From the NCBI RefSeq assembly GCF_048771995.1, contig NC_133024.1, forward strand, positions 3,849,001-3,913,000: 64,000 bases of DNA, given 5' to 3'. Position numbers and translations under genes: made by a program. Shown one piece after another: positions 12,301 through 25,845 of this stretch (its first letter is position 1; each line of letters begins with the position of its first letter). The notes beneath the pieces are model-generated. The model did not search any database, was not told where the DNA came from, and saw nothing but the letters and a program-made list of their open reading frames with translations. This DNA comes from Taeniopygia guttata. Taxonomy: Eukaryota > Chordata > Aves > Passeriformes > Estrildidae.

Positions 12301-14957
12301 AGAACAAACAGAGCAAAATATCCCAGGTCAGTCCACATCATTCAGGAGAACCTGCTCTCCCTAAATGGGCACTGTTGAGTCAAAGTTTTTTGTCCAAGTC
12401 CTCTGCAAAGACTGAACCTGCAGACAAGTTTCCCATACCAAAAGGTCTTATATTAGGGTAGAACAGAGCAAATCCATCTTTGTAAAATAATAATTAAAAA
12501 TCTAATTTCTGGGGGTTACTCTCAGATCTCAACAGCAAACACTAATGGAAGGTGGAGAGATTTGAAAATGGTAGAAGGTTGCTATGAGGATACCAGCAGT
12601 GAGAAACTTGAGGTTTCAAAGTCATGTGGGTCCGAGGAGAGCCCAGAGAACTTAACTGGAGAAATAAAAGTAAGAAGCAGCAGCCGGTCTCAGCCTAGAG
12701 CTGAGAGCTCTAGGCTCATGGAGAGCTGAGCTTGGAGAATGGCACTAAATGTCAACAAAAATCCAAAATGGCCCTGCTGAGGTGGTGAGAGAAATTACCA
12801 CCAGGCAAAATAGCTGAAAACCAAGCATTTGTTTTAAGGTTATTTATATATATATATATAACTTGAATGTTAGGCTTGGGCTGTGGCACTGCCTTGTGTC
12901 TCTTTCCTGGAAAACATTTACTAAACACGCACATATTACAGCGTTGCTGCTATTAATGACTCTACCCTTCTTGAAGGAAAATATTTCTGATTTATGAATA
13001 AATTAGGGTTTTGTTGTTGTTTTTGTTTTACATGGTTTTGCCCGAAGCATAACAATTACTACATCTCTGAAAAGCCCATAAATGACAGAGGCACAGCAAC
13101 GTGAGTGCTCTTGAAAGATTTAAGCCTGTCATTCCAAGTGTAGTTGTCTTGGCAGCAAACAAGGATTTAAGTACCTTTGAGACATTTGCCTTTAATTGTA
13201 GAGGAACAGCATTGCCAGCTGCAAAAATCTTTAACCTTCAGAATAACTTGTCTTACTCATCAGCATCTCATTGAGGCACTGATTACAAATATGAGGGCTG
13301 GGAGAGAGACCTGTAGGATGGCTGGGGTGCAGGCAGAGTCTGGCCTCAGGGCACCTCAAAAAGAGTCTATTTGTTTGAGTAGCTAAAGGTCTGAGCATGG
13401 CAGCATAAAGTTACAGGCAGCTTATACCTGTACCTTTGGCTGAGAGGGGGGAAAAGGCACAAGCCTAATAAAGCAGGGGAGCACCTATGGGGATGTTGAG
13501 ATCTGGGGTGGTGTCAGGTCATGCCCCTTTTTAGGGCACACTGACTGTGTCAGAATTGTTTCCCCCATCTTCACCTTGGCCATGCAGGAGTTGGATGCAT
13601 CTGGTGCCTTGGATAAATACGTCAGAGCCCATGGGGAGTGAGGAGGAGGCACTTGGCTTCAGCCAGAGCAGCTCAAGATCTGTATCCTTTTTCTCTACCA
13701 CCAGAGCTCTTATGATTAAAGGTATGTTCCTGGATTTTAAATTCAATTTCCCCAGATTCTTTTCTATACTAAGAAAAAAAGATTGGTAGCCTGTTTACAT
13801 TTGTTTTTTTTTAATCGCCAACAGAAATTAAAATGAAAAAATCCTTTATGACTGAGCAGCCTCTCTAATTATGAATGCTTCAAACCTTGCTTGTCAGGAA
13901 ACTGTTCTGGACTTTACAAGTGCTGCTATGCAGCCTCCCCCAGTCACCACCAGCACCGAGGTGATTTGATGAGCTCTGCCAGGCTGCCAGCATGAAATCA
14001 CAGGCTGGTCATAATGAGTGCTCAGCAGGCTGTCCTTGCCCCTTCTGCCCCCTCCAGTTCCCCAGCCAGGATTTCTAATTTACTCAGCTGTCTTTTAGCA
14101 CAGGTCTGATGCAGTATTGTAGTTGTCATCCCCAGCTTTTTTTGATTCACTGTCTGAAAAGCAGCAAAAATAACACGGCACCTGGTGGGGTTCAACACTG
14201 GAGAAATGCCTGTCTAAAGACTGGAGCTGGACGTTCCTTTTATATAAATTGAGTAAGTTATTTACAGGGAATCTCTTCTTACAGAAAATTCTGTTTCCTT
14301 GTCAGTCGCTGACTTCTGCCAAGTGCTCAGTTTCCATTCCAGGTCTGTTCACCAGCAGCTCTGTCTTCAATTTATTCCATATAAGTTGAGATGCTGTAAT
14401 TGGACTTCTCCAAGTCTGCACAACCTTGTCTTAAAATACACCAAATGTCTTTTCCAGGCTTTGATTATTTCACTGACAGACTACAGACATCCTGTTTGTT
14501 CGTTTATTAGGCAGCTTCTTATCTCAGTTGCAGACTTGGGAAACTCCATCATTTCTGTTGCACAGCTCCAGCAATTAGGCTTCCTGCTTTTCTGGTCTGC
14601 CTGGTGCTACCTTACCCTGTGTAAAGACCAGAAGAAGGAGGTGTAAGAAAGGAAGCATCACCACTGGGAGCAGGCAGCAGTATAAGGTAAGAACCTGGTC
14701 ATACACATCGTGTGCTGAATCCTATCAAGCAGAACAAAATGGTGCTAACACAAGGCCAGCAACCAAAATTATCAATAACATAGATTACCATTTCACACAC
14801 TTAAAAAAGGAAAATAAATAATAACTAATTAATTAATTAATTTTAAAAGTAGGTAAATTAGAATAAAATACTTTTTCTAGATTTTTTTTTTTTTTCCTAG
14901 CAGGACAGATTGAAGAATAGCAGAATGCCCCATTCCTGGGAAGTAAATCTGGTTTTG

Positions 14958-15072
14958 GGTGGGGCTTTGGACAAGCTGGTCTAGTAAAAAATGTCCCTGC
15001 CCATGGCAGGGGGTTTGAGTAGATGATCTTTGAAGGTCTCTTTCAACCCTACCCAGCCTGTGATTCTGTAAA
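14958..15072 (+). mobile_element. CR1 LINE 3' end fragment
   Basis: Contains the CR1 3'-end hallmark: CTGGTCTAGT, CCCTGCCCATGGCAGGGGG, GATGATCTTTGAAGGTC, then TTCAACCCTACC and TGTGATTCTGT. Sense orientation, about 115 bp. Confidence 0.9.
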
Positions 15073-16515
15073 AAGTGCTTATTGCCTTTTTCCATTGTCA
15101 GCCCATACCAATCACATATTCACTGGAAGATGAGCTTGGCCTGGAGTTGCAGAGATACATCTGAATCTTCATCAAATAGCAACATGCACCTAACAGGCTG
15201 CTAAAGTACAAATATTCTGATTTTTCACCTGCAATGATAACAGAAGTAGAAAAATATTGAGGATTTATAAATGCCATTTATCCCCTGGAGAAGGGAGCCT
15301 GACTTGAATGCATTTGAAGGCACTGCAAATTAGAAATGTTTTAATCATGTATTCCCATTGGTGAGCACACTTAACAGCAGCAAATATTTATGCAGATGGA
15401 TGAATGCAAGAATCAGTTTTGGCCTCAAGCTGTCACTGCTCCTAGCCAGTCACACATGTCACTGGTGGCTCTTGCTGGCATGTCATCCTCCTTGCTGAGA
15501 GCATCTGGGTGCCTTCAGCTGCTTGCCAGCCCTTCCCTCCCTCACTGGGCTGCTCCCAGTCACTTTTCAGGCTGTGCCAAGTACTTCAGCCACTGGAGAG
15601 GGTTCATGTGCCAGCCTTTCACAGGGGAATTATTTGGGGCTCTTTTTTCTGGAGGTCAGCAGTACTGCCAGCATCTTGTATGGTTTCAACAGGCTACAGG
15701 GGCCTGACAAAAAGGTTAAAGCAGACACTTGCCTGGCACAGTTTTAATTGCCCAACAGGACAGTACAGGGTACTGCCTGCCAATGCTGCTGCTCATTTAG
15801 CTGCCCTTAAATAATGTTGTTCAGGCATTAAAGAGTTTGGATAAATTATTGCTGAGCAAGAAGCATGGATATAGTGCTGTGTCATAGAACAGGACATTTT
15901 TTTAAACCGATTTCAGTTTTTCTGGGCCACAGTTCAGCTTCTTCCCTTTGAACTCTTGAAGGGGAATCCAATTTACACTCAGTGTTAAGTGCTCAGTTCT
16001 CTGAGCCCTTCTGACAGAGCCATGAATGCCTTAATTTTTCACACAGAGAGCCTGATCCCATGAGGATCAAAAGAGGAAGGCATTTCTTAGGCATGGCATG
16101 AATCTGCAGGGGAAACTGGCCTTTATGTGCAGGGTCTGAGACCCAAAACTGTGACTTCCATATGTAGCATCCATCCTCTTGACAAGTTTCTGTAGTAAGA
16201 TTAACTGCAGCTGGCATAATTTTAAGGCTAAATCCTGAAGAATTCTGGAACAAGGCATGTAAAGTTCTATTGTTAAAAATGCACCAGGCCATTATGGAAG
16301 GGCATCCTGAGAATGATGATCCTAATGGCAGCAGAACCACATCAGGACTAAGGTGTCAAAGCAATTTCAGGGCAAGTTTTGTTCTTGCTTTCCAGTAGAA
16401 AAAGAAAAAATATCCTGTGTTCTGGCAAGCTTCTTCAGGCCCAGAAAACTGAGCTCTTAAAATTCCCTGAGTGCTATGTAGTTATGGATTAAACTACACA
16501 GGCAAAATGGGTGGG
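15073..16515. other. Intergenic DNA
   Basis: No exon, RNA gene or repeat recognised between the CR1 piece and the LTR. Confidence 0.6.
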
Positions 16516-16880
16516 TGTTATGGTTTGACACTGGCACAGTGCCAGTGTCCCCATGAAAATGCAACTTCTTAATTGAATGTTGTGAAATGTGATTGAGAAC
16601 AGAGTAAAAGCAGGCCTAAGCTTAATAATAAGGGAAAAACTTTATTAAGGTATTATTATTATATTACTATAAAAGAAAAAAGAAGGAAAAAAAATACTAC
16701 ACAAAATTTAAAATTAAAACCTTTTAAAGCATTCTTCCTCCCACCACCTAACTCTAATAAATTATAGTGAGACATGTATCGTGGATGCTGGTGGAGCTTT
16801 CTCACATGAGAGCCACGGGAGGTGATGCCAGAGGTGCCCTGACCAGCCCTTCTCCCCAAACCACAGCAGGAGCTCATCCT
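16516..16880 (-). mobile_element. ERV LTR, minus strand
   Basis: Starts TGTTATGGTTTGACACTGGC, the terminal sequence of a common songbird LTR, and carries CTTTATTAAGG (AATAAA on the minus strand) at about 16640. The far edge is uncertain. Confidence 0.65.
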
Positions 16881-19800
16881 TGGCCTGCAAAACAGTGGTT
16901 TTAAAATTGCTTTTTTAAAAAAAAATATATATAAAAAGCTGCATAATTCAGAGGTCTCTCCAATAATGACATCTCTTGAAGGTACTCAGGAAAGATAGGC
17001 AAGGCACAGTGTCCTAAATGCCTGGAAACCAAGGAGACTGGGAAAAGCCCTGGCATTGCCAACCAGGGCAGGGGCCAAATGTGCTCCATGTGTTCCCATG
17101 GCCTGGCAGGCAGGGCAGTGGCCCTGCTTCTCAGCCTCCCTCTGGGTTTATGCTTTGGGCTTGAAACTAATACAAGTTGTCATAAAAAATATGCACACTG
17201 ACCATCCGTGTTAATAATTAACTTAATGAGGATCTAACCGTCTCCAGGCCATCCCAGAGAAGTTAATTGAGGGGATTGTGTTTATAATCTGCCTTGAGAG
17301 TCTTAATCTTCTCTTCCGACTCCGCCAAATCACGGATTGATTGATTGATTTTGGTCTCTTGGAGCAAAATAAAAACCTCCTGAGACAGACTTTGGCAGCT
17401 TCCCAAAGAGAAAGTAGACAGCATGGGGGACCAGGAGAAAATGTACAGGCTTCTCTGTGGTGTTTAAATCTGGGTTGCTAAATCCTGCTTCCTCCAAAAT
17501 GCGAAGCAGTAAATGTCAAGATTTTAGGCGCACTTCAGGTCCTATGGAAAAGTCGCTGCTGTTGGCAAGGAACTTGTGTTGTTTTGTACAGATGATGGAT
17601 GGTGAATTTTTTTTTCTGAGAATTGGTGTTGGGGATTAAATAAAACAAAACAGAAGTCATCCCTGCCTGTTGTGGGGTGGTGGGTGAGGTCTTGAAGAGG
17701 TAACTCCCAAATCTGGGAACCTCCTCTCCAGAGGAGCAGACTGTTGGAGCTGTCCTACACAGAGCAAGTCAGGGGCTGGCAAAACATGATTCTGGTGAGA
17801 GTAGGAAAAGTCAGCCATCCATAAATACTGCTGAAAATGGCAGGTGAAAATGGAACATTGCAGGAAAACATGCTGGAGAGCCTGTCAAGAGATCTAATTC
17901 TTCATGTTTTGCCAAAGTCAAACTAACTGTGCCTAAGCTATTTTTGGTCGATATTTATTCAAGGTAATAATTCTAATAATAAGATAGACAATATGCTTGC
18001 TCTGTTCAATATTTTGTCCTTTTTGAAACAGCTGATTACTTCCCTGGGGAAAAAAAAAATCATAATTCTTTCCTGTGGCTAACCAGTGTACCAATGCCAT
18101 AAAGCTGAGTGTGTACTTTTTCTGTTCAGGAAAAGTTAAGCAATCCTCCCTAGGATCCCAAGGCATACACTTGTTGCACCCAGCGTTTTCAGATCTGGGT
18201 AGCATCCACACTGGATAAAACTTGCCTTTTGGGTAAATGGACCACATTCATAGACTTTTTCTTTCCATTTTTGTTTCGTTTATAGGTTGTTAAAGGCTTC
18301 TATTGTACAAGCCACAGAACCATATATGAATTTTCTTTGAACTTACATTTCTTTCATTATTTACTTCAATCTTTTCAGCTTCTTGGGAATGAGAGCCAGT
18401 GCAAAGCAGGAAGTCTGTCAGGGAAGTCCAATATCTGAGGGTGTTATGAGATTACAGCCCCAATCTAATAAGGATAGATTAGTTTTATTTCCAATTTAGC
18501 CACAAGCATTTCTGTTTGGACCAGATATTAAATCAGACTTCTAAAATTGTACCTGTACTGAGAGCAGCTGGTCAGCTGTACTGATCTCCAGGCTCAGCTC
18601 TTGCTCTGAAAGACCACAGCCAAGCTGTGGCAGAAGCACCGTGAGCCAAATGTGTCTCTGGTGTATTCAGGTAAATCACTGAAATGAGCCTGAAGCAATT
18701 TTGATCCAGCCTCCTGCAAACAGATCTGTGGCTTCTAAACTTGTGTTTTTCGTGCAGTTCTGTGGTGGGCTTTTTTCATTCCTCCTTGACACGCTCTTTA
18801 CTTTACCATGAGAGTCAGTGCAATTTTACAGGGAGAAGGGATGACCAGTAATGGCCACAGCTGCCATGGTTTGCATGAGGTTTGGTGCTGCAGCTGAGCA
18901 GAGGAAAGAGTTCTCTGGAGAGACTGATTCACACAAGTCAACTTCGTTCAGTTCTGTAATGAGTGATTTTTTTTTTTCTTATTTGTAATTAAAATGTCAA
19001 ATAGACTATTTGATTTGTGCTCAGTCACAGTGCACTTCTCCAGCTTACTGACTTTCATAAGTCTTGCAAGATGCTGCCTTTTTTTAAAAATCCTATTACA
19101 GTAACAGACTGAAATTCATTTATTGAAATCATTGATTTTCCAAGGGGCAGAAGGTGGCTTCAGCCTTTTGGGAAGGAAGGCTTGGGTAACATGAGTGGCT
19201 TTCCTTGTCTACAGAGTTGTGCTCTTCTTGTGACACAGTCTGGAAGCACCCAGGAGCTACCCATCAACTTGGGCAGTTAAACCCACTGAGCCACTACATA
19301 TTCATTTCGAAAATGGAGGCAATCATGCAAAATAGAAGTTAACTGCTCTGCTAGAGGCCTCAAATGATTTCATTGCCATTAGTAGCATTGCTAAGCTTAA
19401 TCAGCTGTGGAGAAGTTAAAGCATAACCTCATTTCAGGCAGAGCAAGAGCAGCGTTCAGTCAAGTGGTGCCTGTGTGTCAGTGGGTCACAACGGGCTCCT
19501 GGGAATGGTTAGGCAACACATCAGTGACTGGGATGGAAATAGGATTGAGGACAGAGGGTCGACTGGGAGGAGGGCTAGAGGTGATGACTACTAACTTACT
19601 CTTTGTTCACAGCCAAAACTCCAGTTCAGGTGGCATTCAGGGATGATTTTCATTACTTGGTTGTCCTGTCTCTGTTTTATGCAAAAATTGTGTGAGCAGT
19701 GACTTTTTAAATGCCCATTAGCTGAGATATGAAATTTCACTGAAAGAAGCAGCAGCAGTGGCTAGTATTGTTTTGGGAGGTGACAGATTGAGCTAGAAAC

Positions 19801-20244
19801 TGGACGTGTATTTTAGATGGGCAGTGACCCTTACAAATCAACCTAAAACTCTTTCTTAATTTTAGTGGTGGTTGAAACTTTAGTAATTCATACTGAATGT
19901 TGAAAGAATGAGTTTATGTTAAAACCCATCTTAATTCTCCATCCTTTTCTTCAGCTACTTGGCCAGGAGCGCTCTGGAAGGACTCAGTGCACGTTGCCAC
20001 TCTGAAAACTCCTTGTGGGATTTGTACTTCACCAGTTTTTCTAAAGATACAGGAAATTACGGTTTAGTGGACAATTTAATAGATGATGGATGTGATGGGA
20101 GTAATGCCTCATTTTGCTGTAGTTGCTTCTGACGTGCTGATAACGTGAAAGGTGTTTATAGGCTACAAAGATACGGCATGCAAAGACATTCATTAATATC
20201 TGATGCTTCCAAAACATTCTGTCCAAAAAAAAACCAAGTTATGG
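16881..20244. other. Intergenic DNA with HNF1-type palindrome
   Basis: Unique sequence. Apart from the motif at 17210 I recognise nothing. Confidence 0.6.
17210..17222. promoter_or_regulatory. HNF1-type palindrome
   Basis: GTTAATAATTAAC is an exact match to the HNF1/POU-homeodomain palindrome GTTAATNATTAAC. It sits in unique AT-rich DNA with further TTAAT motifs nearby. Function unknown. Confidence 0.4.
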
Positions 20245-20540
20245 TGTTGCTATAGGACACATGAAAGCACAACGTGAGCCACCTGCTATTTTGCAAGGTA
20301 AAAGAGAGAGTTTATTTTCTGACTCCAGCATTTATACTTTTCCAAAGGTGACAGTGGATTGGAGAGTGAATGCGCCACCTCTCCAAAGACATTGGACAAA
20401 CCACTAGTACATCAAGTTTCTCCACCCACATGAAGGAATGCAAAACAATATGTTGTTTACAGAAATTGTGTGGGAAAGTTTTCCAACAGAATGTAAACTC
20501 AGAAGGCTTTAGAAAAACTTAAGAATCAGGGCGACATTAT
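20245..20540 (-). mobile_element. ERV LTR remnant, minus strand
   Basis: The minus strand reads TATAAATG then AATAAA about 20 bp later (20314-20338), the TATA-to-poly(A) arrangement of a compact LTR. Followed by LTR-like unique sequence. Edges approximate. Confidence 0.5.
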
Positions 20541-23500
20541 GGTTCTTAGTGTCACTGTAACCTTGGCCTTTTATTGTTGTAAATTATTATTTCTTTTCTG
20601 ATAAAGAGAGTTTAGCTGCCTTCAAATTGTCACTGCTACTGCATCTAAAGTTACCTTTCACACCTTTAATCTTTCTATTTGTTCACACCTTTAATCTTTT
20701 CTATTTGATGTGTTTCCTCAGTGGTGAATTCTAACCAGTGTGCTGTGTTGTGCCCTCGCCAGGTGGCTGTGTGCCTTCAAGAAGGTATTTTCATACAATA
20801 GTATGGATGAATTTAAATTAGTTGGGGAACACAACCCATTGGAGATAGTCTGCATGGTAAAACGAGCTGTACAGCCCATCTAGGTTTACATAACTTCAGA
20901 AGTGAACATAAACTTTTCCATTCTGACCAGGTGGTCTGTTGCTTGTCTTAGTAACTCCCTCTGTTGTGTGCCACTCAAAGCCCACAAGCTGTGTCTGACA
21001 AAAACTCTTTCACAAGTAAACACTTCTTGCTGGAATGATTCGCAAAAGTTGCTCCAAGTTTCTCAAGCTGCTGCCAATGTGGCCAGGGGATGACATGGCC
21101 CTTCTGGGAGGCTTCAGTGGAATCTTAACCATGTAGTCTCACATGAGCAGATGTTTCCCAGCACTGGCAGTGGGTTATCCTTTTCAAACAAATGCCTTTT
21201 TCAATGTATGGGTGCCATTACATTTTGGTACACAGTTCTTAATCTACTTTGAAACATTTTCTTACAAAACCTGGAAGATGAGATGTACAAGAAAAAAGCC
21301 TTTAGCTGATGTTGTTGGAAACACTGGGGAATCACAGCTTGTGCTGTATCTAGAAAAGAGAATGTACCAAAGAAAGCAAGGTTGGTCTCATGCGTGCCTT
21401 CCTTTTCATTTTAAAAGTAATGGCTGTGTAGAATCTTTAATTTTCATGGAAATATCCAGCTGGTGTTCACACAGTGGTATTTCATTAGTGGGTAATTGTT
21501 GGGTCAATGTGCCTGTTATTTGTTTTGTTTTGCTCATTGGTTGCACTTTTTATACTCTGCTTTTTCAGCAACTTGCACTTTGCACAACAAAAAGCTCAAC
21601 AGCTTACCCCAAGAGAACATCATTGGTCAGAAATTGCATTAAATGGGAGCAGAGGACCACAGGGACCTGTGGCTGGAATGGCAGAGAAGGTTGGGAGTTC
21701 ATTCTCCTCTGTTTATCCCCAAACATTTGCTTTCTTTCTCTAAATCATGACTTGTAAGTCAGGCTGCCTAATTAGAAGAAGTAATTATAAAGTTGAAGCA
21801 GGAAGGCACCTAGGGGTGAGCTGTTCTTGGATTTTTTCCATACTCTGACCTGTCAGTGAGGTAATAGAGAACAAAAATTCACTCGGAGCAATCAACATCT
21901 TTCAGATGGAGAAACTGCTGGTGGAGGCAAAGCATGGTGTGCCTTGCCATGCTGCCTCCAGAGCCTGGCTGGATTGTGTCATACACAAGGTGTAGGTGTG
22001 CTCATGCAGCTGTGATGGAGGAGGAGTACAAGGAGGAAGCAGAGGAAGAAACCCTCTTCTATCTTGTCCCCCACATGCAGAAGAGGCAGTGCTGTGAGCA
22101 GGAGAGAGGAACTAGGAGTGGGAAGGGGTGACAGAAGGAGCAGGCGGTCACTGAAAAGGCCCAGTGGGTGTCCTACTGCCAATTCAGTACCCTGTCCCCT
22201 GCCAAGCTGCCCCCCAGGCCTGCCACCCACTCACCCAACCCCCACAAGTGGTCAAAGGGACCAGCTGGCTGTGGAGTCATTGGTGCAGCTTTCAAAGCAG
22301 CTCAAAACCAAAACACAGTGATGAAGAGGGAGTTTCTGTGCCAAGTGCCAAGCAAACCTGAAAGGTTAGTTTAGTCTTTAATGAAATTCCTGCTTCAAAG
22401 TCTTCCTCTGTCTTCCACCAGGGACCTGTGCTTTCTTTAAGCAATGTTTAGAGGACACCAGTCTGCAAGGGTAATCATCCTCGCCGCTGGCAGGAACGGC
22501 TCGTGCACTAGCATTGCTAAAAAGCCTCTCTTTGTGAATAATTGAATTTGTCTCTGGAGTTCAAGATTTCTTTTTCTGTGGGACTGACTGTAGCTGTGCT
22601 TCTTCCTTAGGTACAGTTTACTGTAATTGAGGCAGAAGAAATGTATTGCAGTGGAGGGTTTTGTGAGCATGACACATAATGGGGTGATTGCCGTGGAAAG
22701 AGTCATTTGTAGTGTTTAAAATCCTTCCTCCGGTGGTGAACAGACCTGCAGAAAATGATTAAAGGATTTCCCACTGCCATCCTCTACTGCCACCAGAATG
22801 AAAAAAAAATAATGCTGCATGTGGTGTTGCTGTGCAGTGGGCACAGCCCCTCGCTGCAGCACACTGTCAAGGACCCATCCTCGATGATATTCAGAGCCCA
22901 TCTGCTCCTGCCACCACCTGGGACACAGGGGACTATCAACCAGGTCAAATGTTTGTCCTAAAAAGAAAACCCTGTGCTTCACACATCCACTGGCAAGGTG
23001 TGTCACTTGCTTGAGCACAGCTTTTCCTCTGAAACCTCCCAGCCTTGCAGCGATTTCTGGGTGCCTCTGGAATGGCAGGAAAAACCTGCACATTCCAGAT
23101 CTGAGACAATCATCCCTGTAGCTTCTCCACCAAGGAAAAGCCAAATACAGGTGCCTCCTCCCTCCAGCTGCCCACGAGGTCCACTGTCCCTGGATATGTT
23201 TCGGTACCTCCTGCTAACCTGGCGTGTAACATCCACCCGTGGCCTTTGCAAAATTGCCTGTAAGTAACTTTCCAGGAAAGGGGGAGAGGGGGAAGAAACT
23301 CTGATAATAATTTGCTGTGAGCAGGACTTCAAGTCTGGCTCCAGGGAAGAGATGTCTCCCTGCCAGCAGGTGAGACAAGTGGCGTGTCTCAGAAGGGGTT
23401 TTGCCATCGTTTGCAGAGGAGGGCTGTGCTGTTCATGCACATGAATGTCAGCAGCAGGATGACTATTTCAGGACCTGGGCTTAAGGTAGGAACTGGGGCA

Positions 23501-25365
23501 AAACACAGCTCTGAATGGAACAAAATTCCATCATGCTGGGAGGTTTCTTTCTTGTCTGCCTTTAATCACCAAGCACAGCAACAGAGCTGGGTGGCTGCAT
23601 TCAGCCAACACAATGACACATGGCAGCAGTATATTTTTAGGATGTTATTTTAGGGGGAGAAACAAATTCTAAGGGCAAGATACAATGATCTAGAAACTCA
23701 AACAAGCTGCTCAGGGATTTCTTTGTCTCTTGAATATGCCACACAGCGCTTGGGCTGTCTTGTCAATTTGTGACGTGTGTTTCAGATCAATAAAAAAATC
23801 TCGTTTAAGACAAAATACATTGTCTCATGGTATAAAGCTTACATGACCTGATCAGCAGGAGAAGCTAAAGTAACTGCAATCATAAATGAAAATCCAAATT
23901 TTAGATTAAAGCCAGATTTTCTTGGACTCTGGTATCTGCAGGTAATCTCTGTATCCTTAGTGGTCTTTGCTCTGAAGCGGAAACCAGAACATATCCCTTT
24001 AGTATTTTTACTCCCTTCTGTGTCTGTCAGTTACCATGGCTTGAATATTCTGTTCATCCTCATAGCTTCAGGACTTCTTGATCATCTAGGACAGCTCTTT
24101 CTCAGTCAGATTTCTGAATGACAAGCCGAGATTTCATACCCAGGGAAAATTTCTTTAGCAGTAACCTGGGCATCCAATGCATTTCCTACAAGTGCTCTTA
24201 GTACATTTCCTCAGGTAGAAGAGCAATGCAAACAAAAAGAAGATTGTGCAGCAGCATTTATTCTTCAGGACGTGTGGAGCCCTGACGTAGCCTGGCCTGC
24301 ACTACAGCTCCAGCTGGAGACTATTTAAATGTGACATCAAAATTTGCATGTGCACAAATGAGGGAAGTGGCAGAGATGTTGTTAATACCTGGCAGGTCAC
24401 CAAAGAGGAAAATGACCAGAATCTTTTTCACCTTGCATGCTGGAGGCATGGGGATGTCCATGGTCAGCAAAAGTTGGCATTCAGGAAAACACAGGTCAGG
24501 ACTCAGCTCAGCCAAGGAGTCCCTCCTGAGGGAGGGCACTGCTGGTAGAGAGACGTGCCTGTTTAAGGTGACACTTGCTTTCTCTTCCCTGAGGAATGGG
24601 CTGTAATAAGCTCTGTCACAAAGTCCATATGGTGGGATGTCCTTGGGTCCCCAAGGATGGAGCTATCAGGGGCAACAAGCTGCTGCCCACCCGTCCTGCC
24701 AAACATCCCCACGGTGAAGAGCCAGCACATAACACACATCTGAGGTGTCCTGCTCTGCTCTTTGGCTTGGGGGAAAGAAGCGTGACAAGCAAGAACTCAA
24801 ACCTGTTTCTTTCTGAAAAGCTGCCAACAGCAGCAAATTTGCATGACTTGCCTGCAATGAGATGCTTTCTTTGCTGGCAGGTCTGTGCCTAGCTGGTGGA
24901 AATGCAGTGTGCTTCCAGGACAGCTCGGAAGGATGTACAGGTGACCTGCAGTAAACACATGTGAATCAAGGAATTCACATGTCTTTATTGCAGGAAATCA
25001 AGGAATCAAGCCCCTCCACCTGAGGGTGCTGCCATTCCCAAAACTGACATCTGAAGGACATTAACCACACCAGGGGACATTGTCTCATGTGATATCGGAA
25101 TTCATCAAACTGCAGAAAATAATTTGAGTTCTACTTAGGAAGACAAAGAAGGGGGGAAAAGTGACTCTACAATCACTTATTTCAATCTGTATTAATTTCT
25201 GGAGATTTTTTATGATGTTTTGCTGTGTTTTTAAAAGATACCGAATGTAGAGTGTATAGAAATAGTATTTGTGAAACTAACACATGAAGAAAAAGAACAA
25301 AGAAAGAAAATCAGCTTTTTTGTATGCTACCTACCTTATAGTACAAAGAACATACAAAATCATCA
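20541..25365. other. Intergenic DNA before CD96
   Basis: Includes a 204-codon open frame (21143-21757) that looks unlike a protein and lacks splice support. The region could hold 5' exons or enhancers of CD96, but none is visible. Confidence 0.55.
20657..20707. repeat. 25-bp tandem duplication
   Basis: TTCACACCTTTAATCTTT-CTATTTG occurs twice in a row, the second with one extra T. Confidence 0.9.
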
Positions 25366-25445
25366 CTGTTGGAGGAGACCTTCAAGAAAAATTCCAACAG
25401 CTAACCTGGCACCACCATGATCACCCCTGAATTATATCCCTGAAA
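25366..25445 (-). mobile_element. Short CR1 fragment, antisense
   Basis: TTGGAGGAGACCTTCAAGAA, then TTCCAACAGCTAACCTGGCA, is a decayed antisense CR1 3' end, related to the element at 3828-4440. It lies about 340 bp before the CD96 start codon. Confidence 0.6.
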
Positions 25446-25725
25446 ATTATATATTCAGACTTAGGTACCTGGCATATCTTTGAGACAGTGTAAATCAGTA
25501 AACTGCTTAATCTGAGTTAATCTGAAAAGGCAAAGGAAAAAATAATTTGTTTTCAACATGGGCTAAAATGTAGGTGATGTTTTTATCTTAAAGGTTTCAC
25601 AAGATATATTTATTTTATCACTCTGGCAGGAAACTGAGGCTTTCAGTTTAATGAAGCATTTCCTTGAAGTCATGCTGAGTGAGTGTGCTGCACATCTGCC
25701 TGTCTGCACGGGGCAGGCCACTTCT

Positions 25726-25735
25726 ACTTCCTTTT
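25726..25735 (-). promoter_or_regulatory. ETS/PU.1-like site upstream of CD96 start
   Basis: ACTTCCTTTT on the + strand reads AAAAGGAAGT on the other strand, an ETS-family core (GGAA) in a purine context, about 55 bp before the CD96 ATG. Lymphoid genes often use such sites in TATA-less promoters, and I see no convincing TATA box here. The transcription start is unknown, so the site could lie in the promoter or the 5' UTR. Weak evidence. Confidence 0.3.
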
Positions 25736-25787
25736 CTGAGGGAGCACCAAGAGAGCTGCACATTCACCAGAACTTCATCAAGTGAAG

Positions 25788-25845
25788 ATGAAAGCAAGGT
25801 GGCTTTTCTCTCTCTTTTGTTTGCTCTCAGTGCCCAGTGTCACAG
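25788..25845 (+). CDS. CD96: CD96 exon 1: signal peptide
   Basis: The ATG opens MKARWLFSLFCLLSVPSVTG: a basic start, a hydrophobic core of leucine and phenylalanine, and small residues before the likely cleavage site near residue 19-20. The exon ends with the first base of a Gly codon at a GTAAG donor (phase 1), which joins exactly to exon 2. The bases before the ATG (AGTGAAG) are a moderate Kozak context, and no longer in-frame open start is visible. Confidence 0.88.

Larger units (their letters stand above)
7331..14957. other. Intergenic DNA
   Basis: No gene supported. Contains the possible conserved element (8490-9360), T- and G/T-rich runs at about 9600-9750 and 12066-12105, and a TA run at 12846-12861. 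Otherwise nothing recognised. Confidence 0.6.

Noticed and set aside
21143-21757. 204-codon frame on +
   Set aside because: Protein composition is not gene-like, there is no recognisable domain, and no splice sites or promoter support it. Probably chance.
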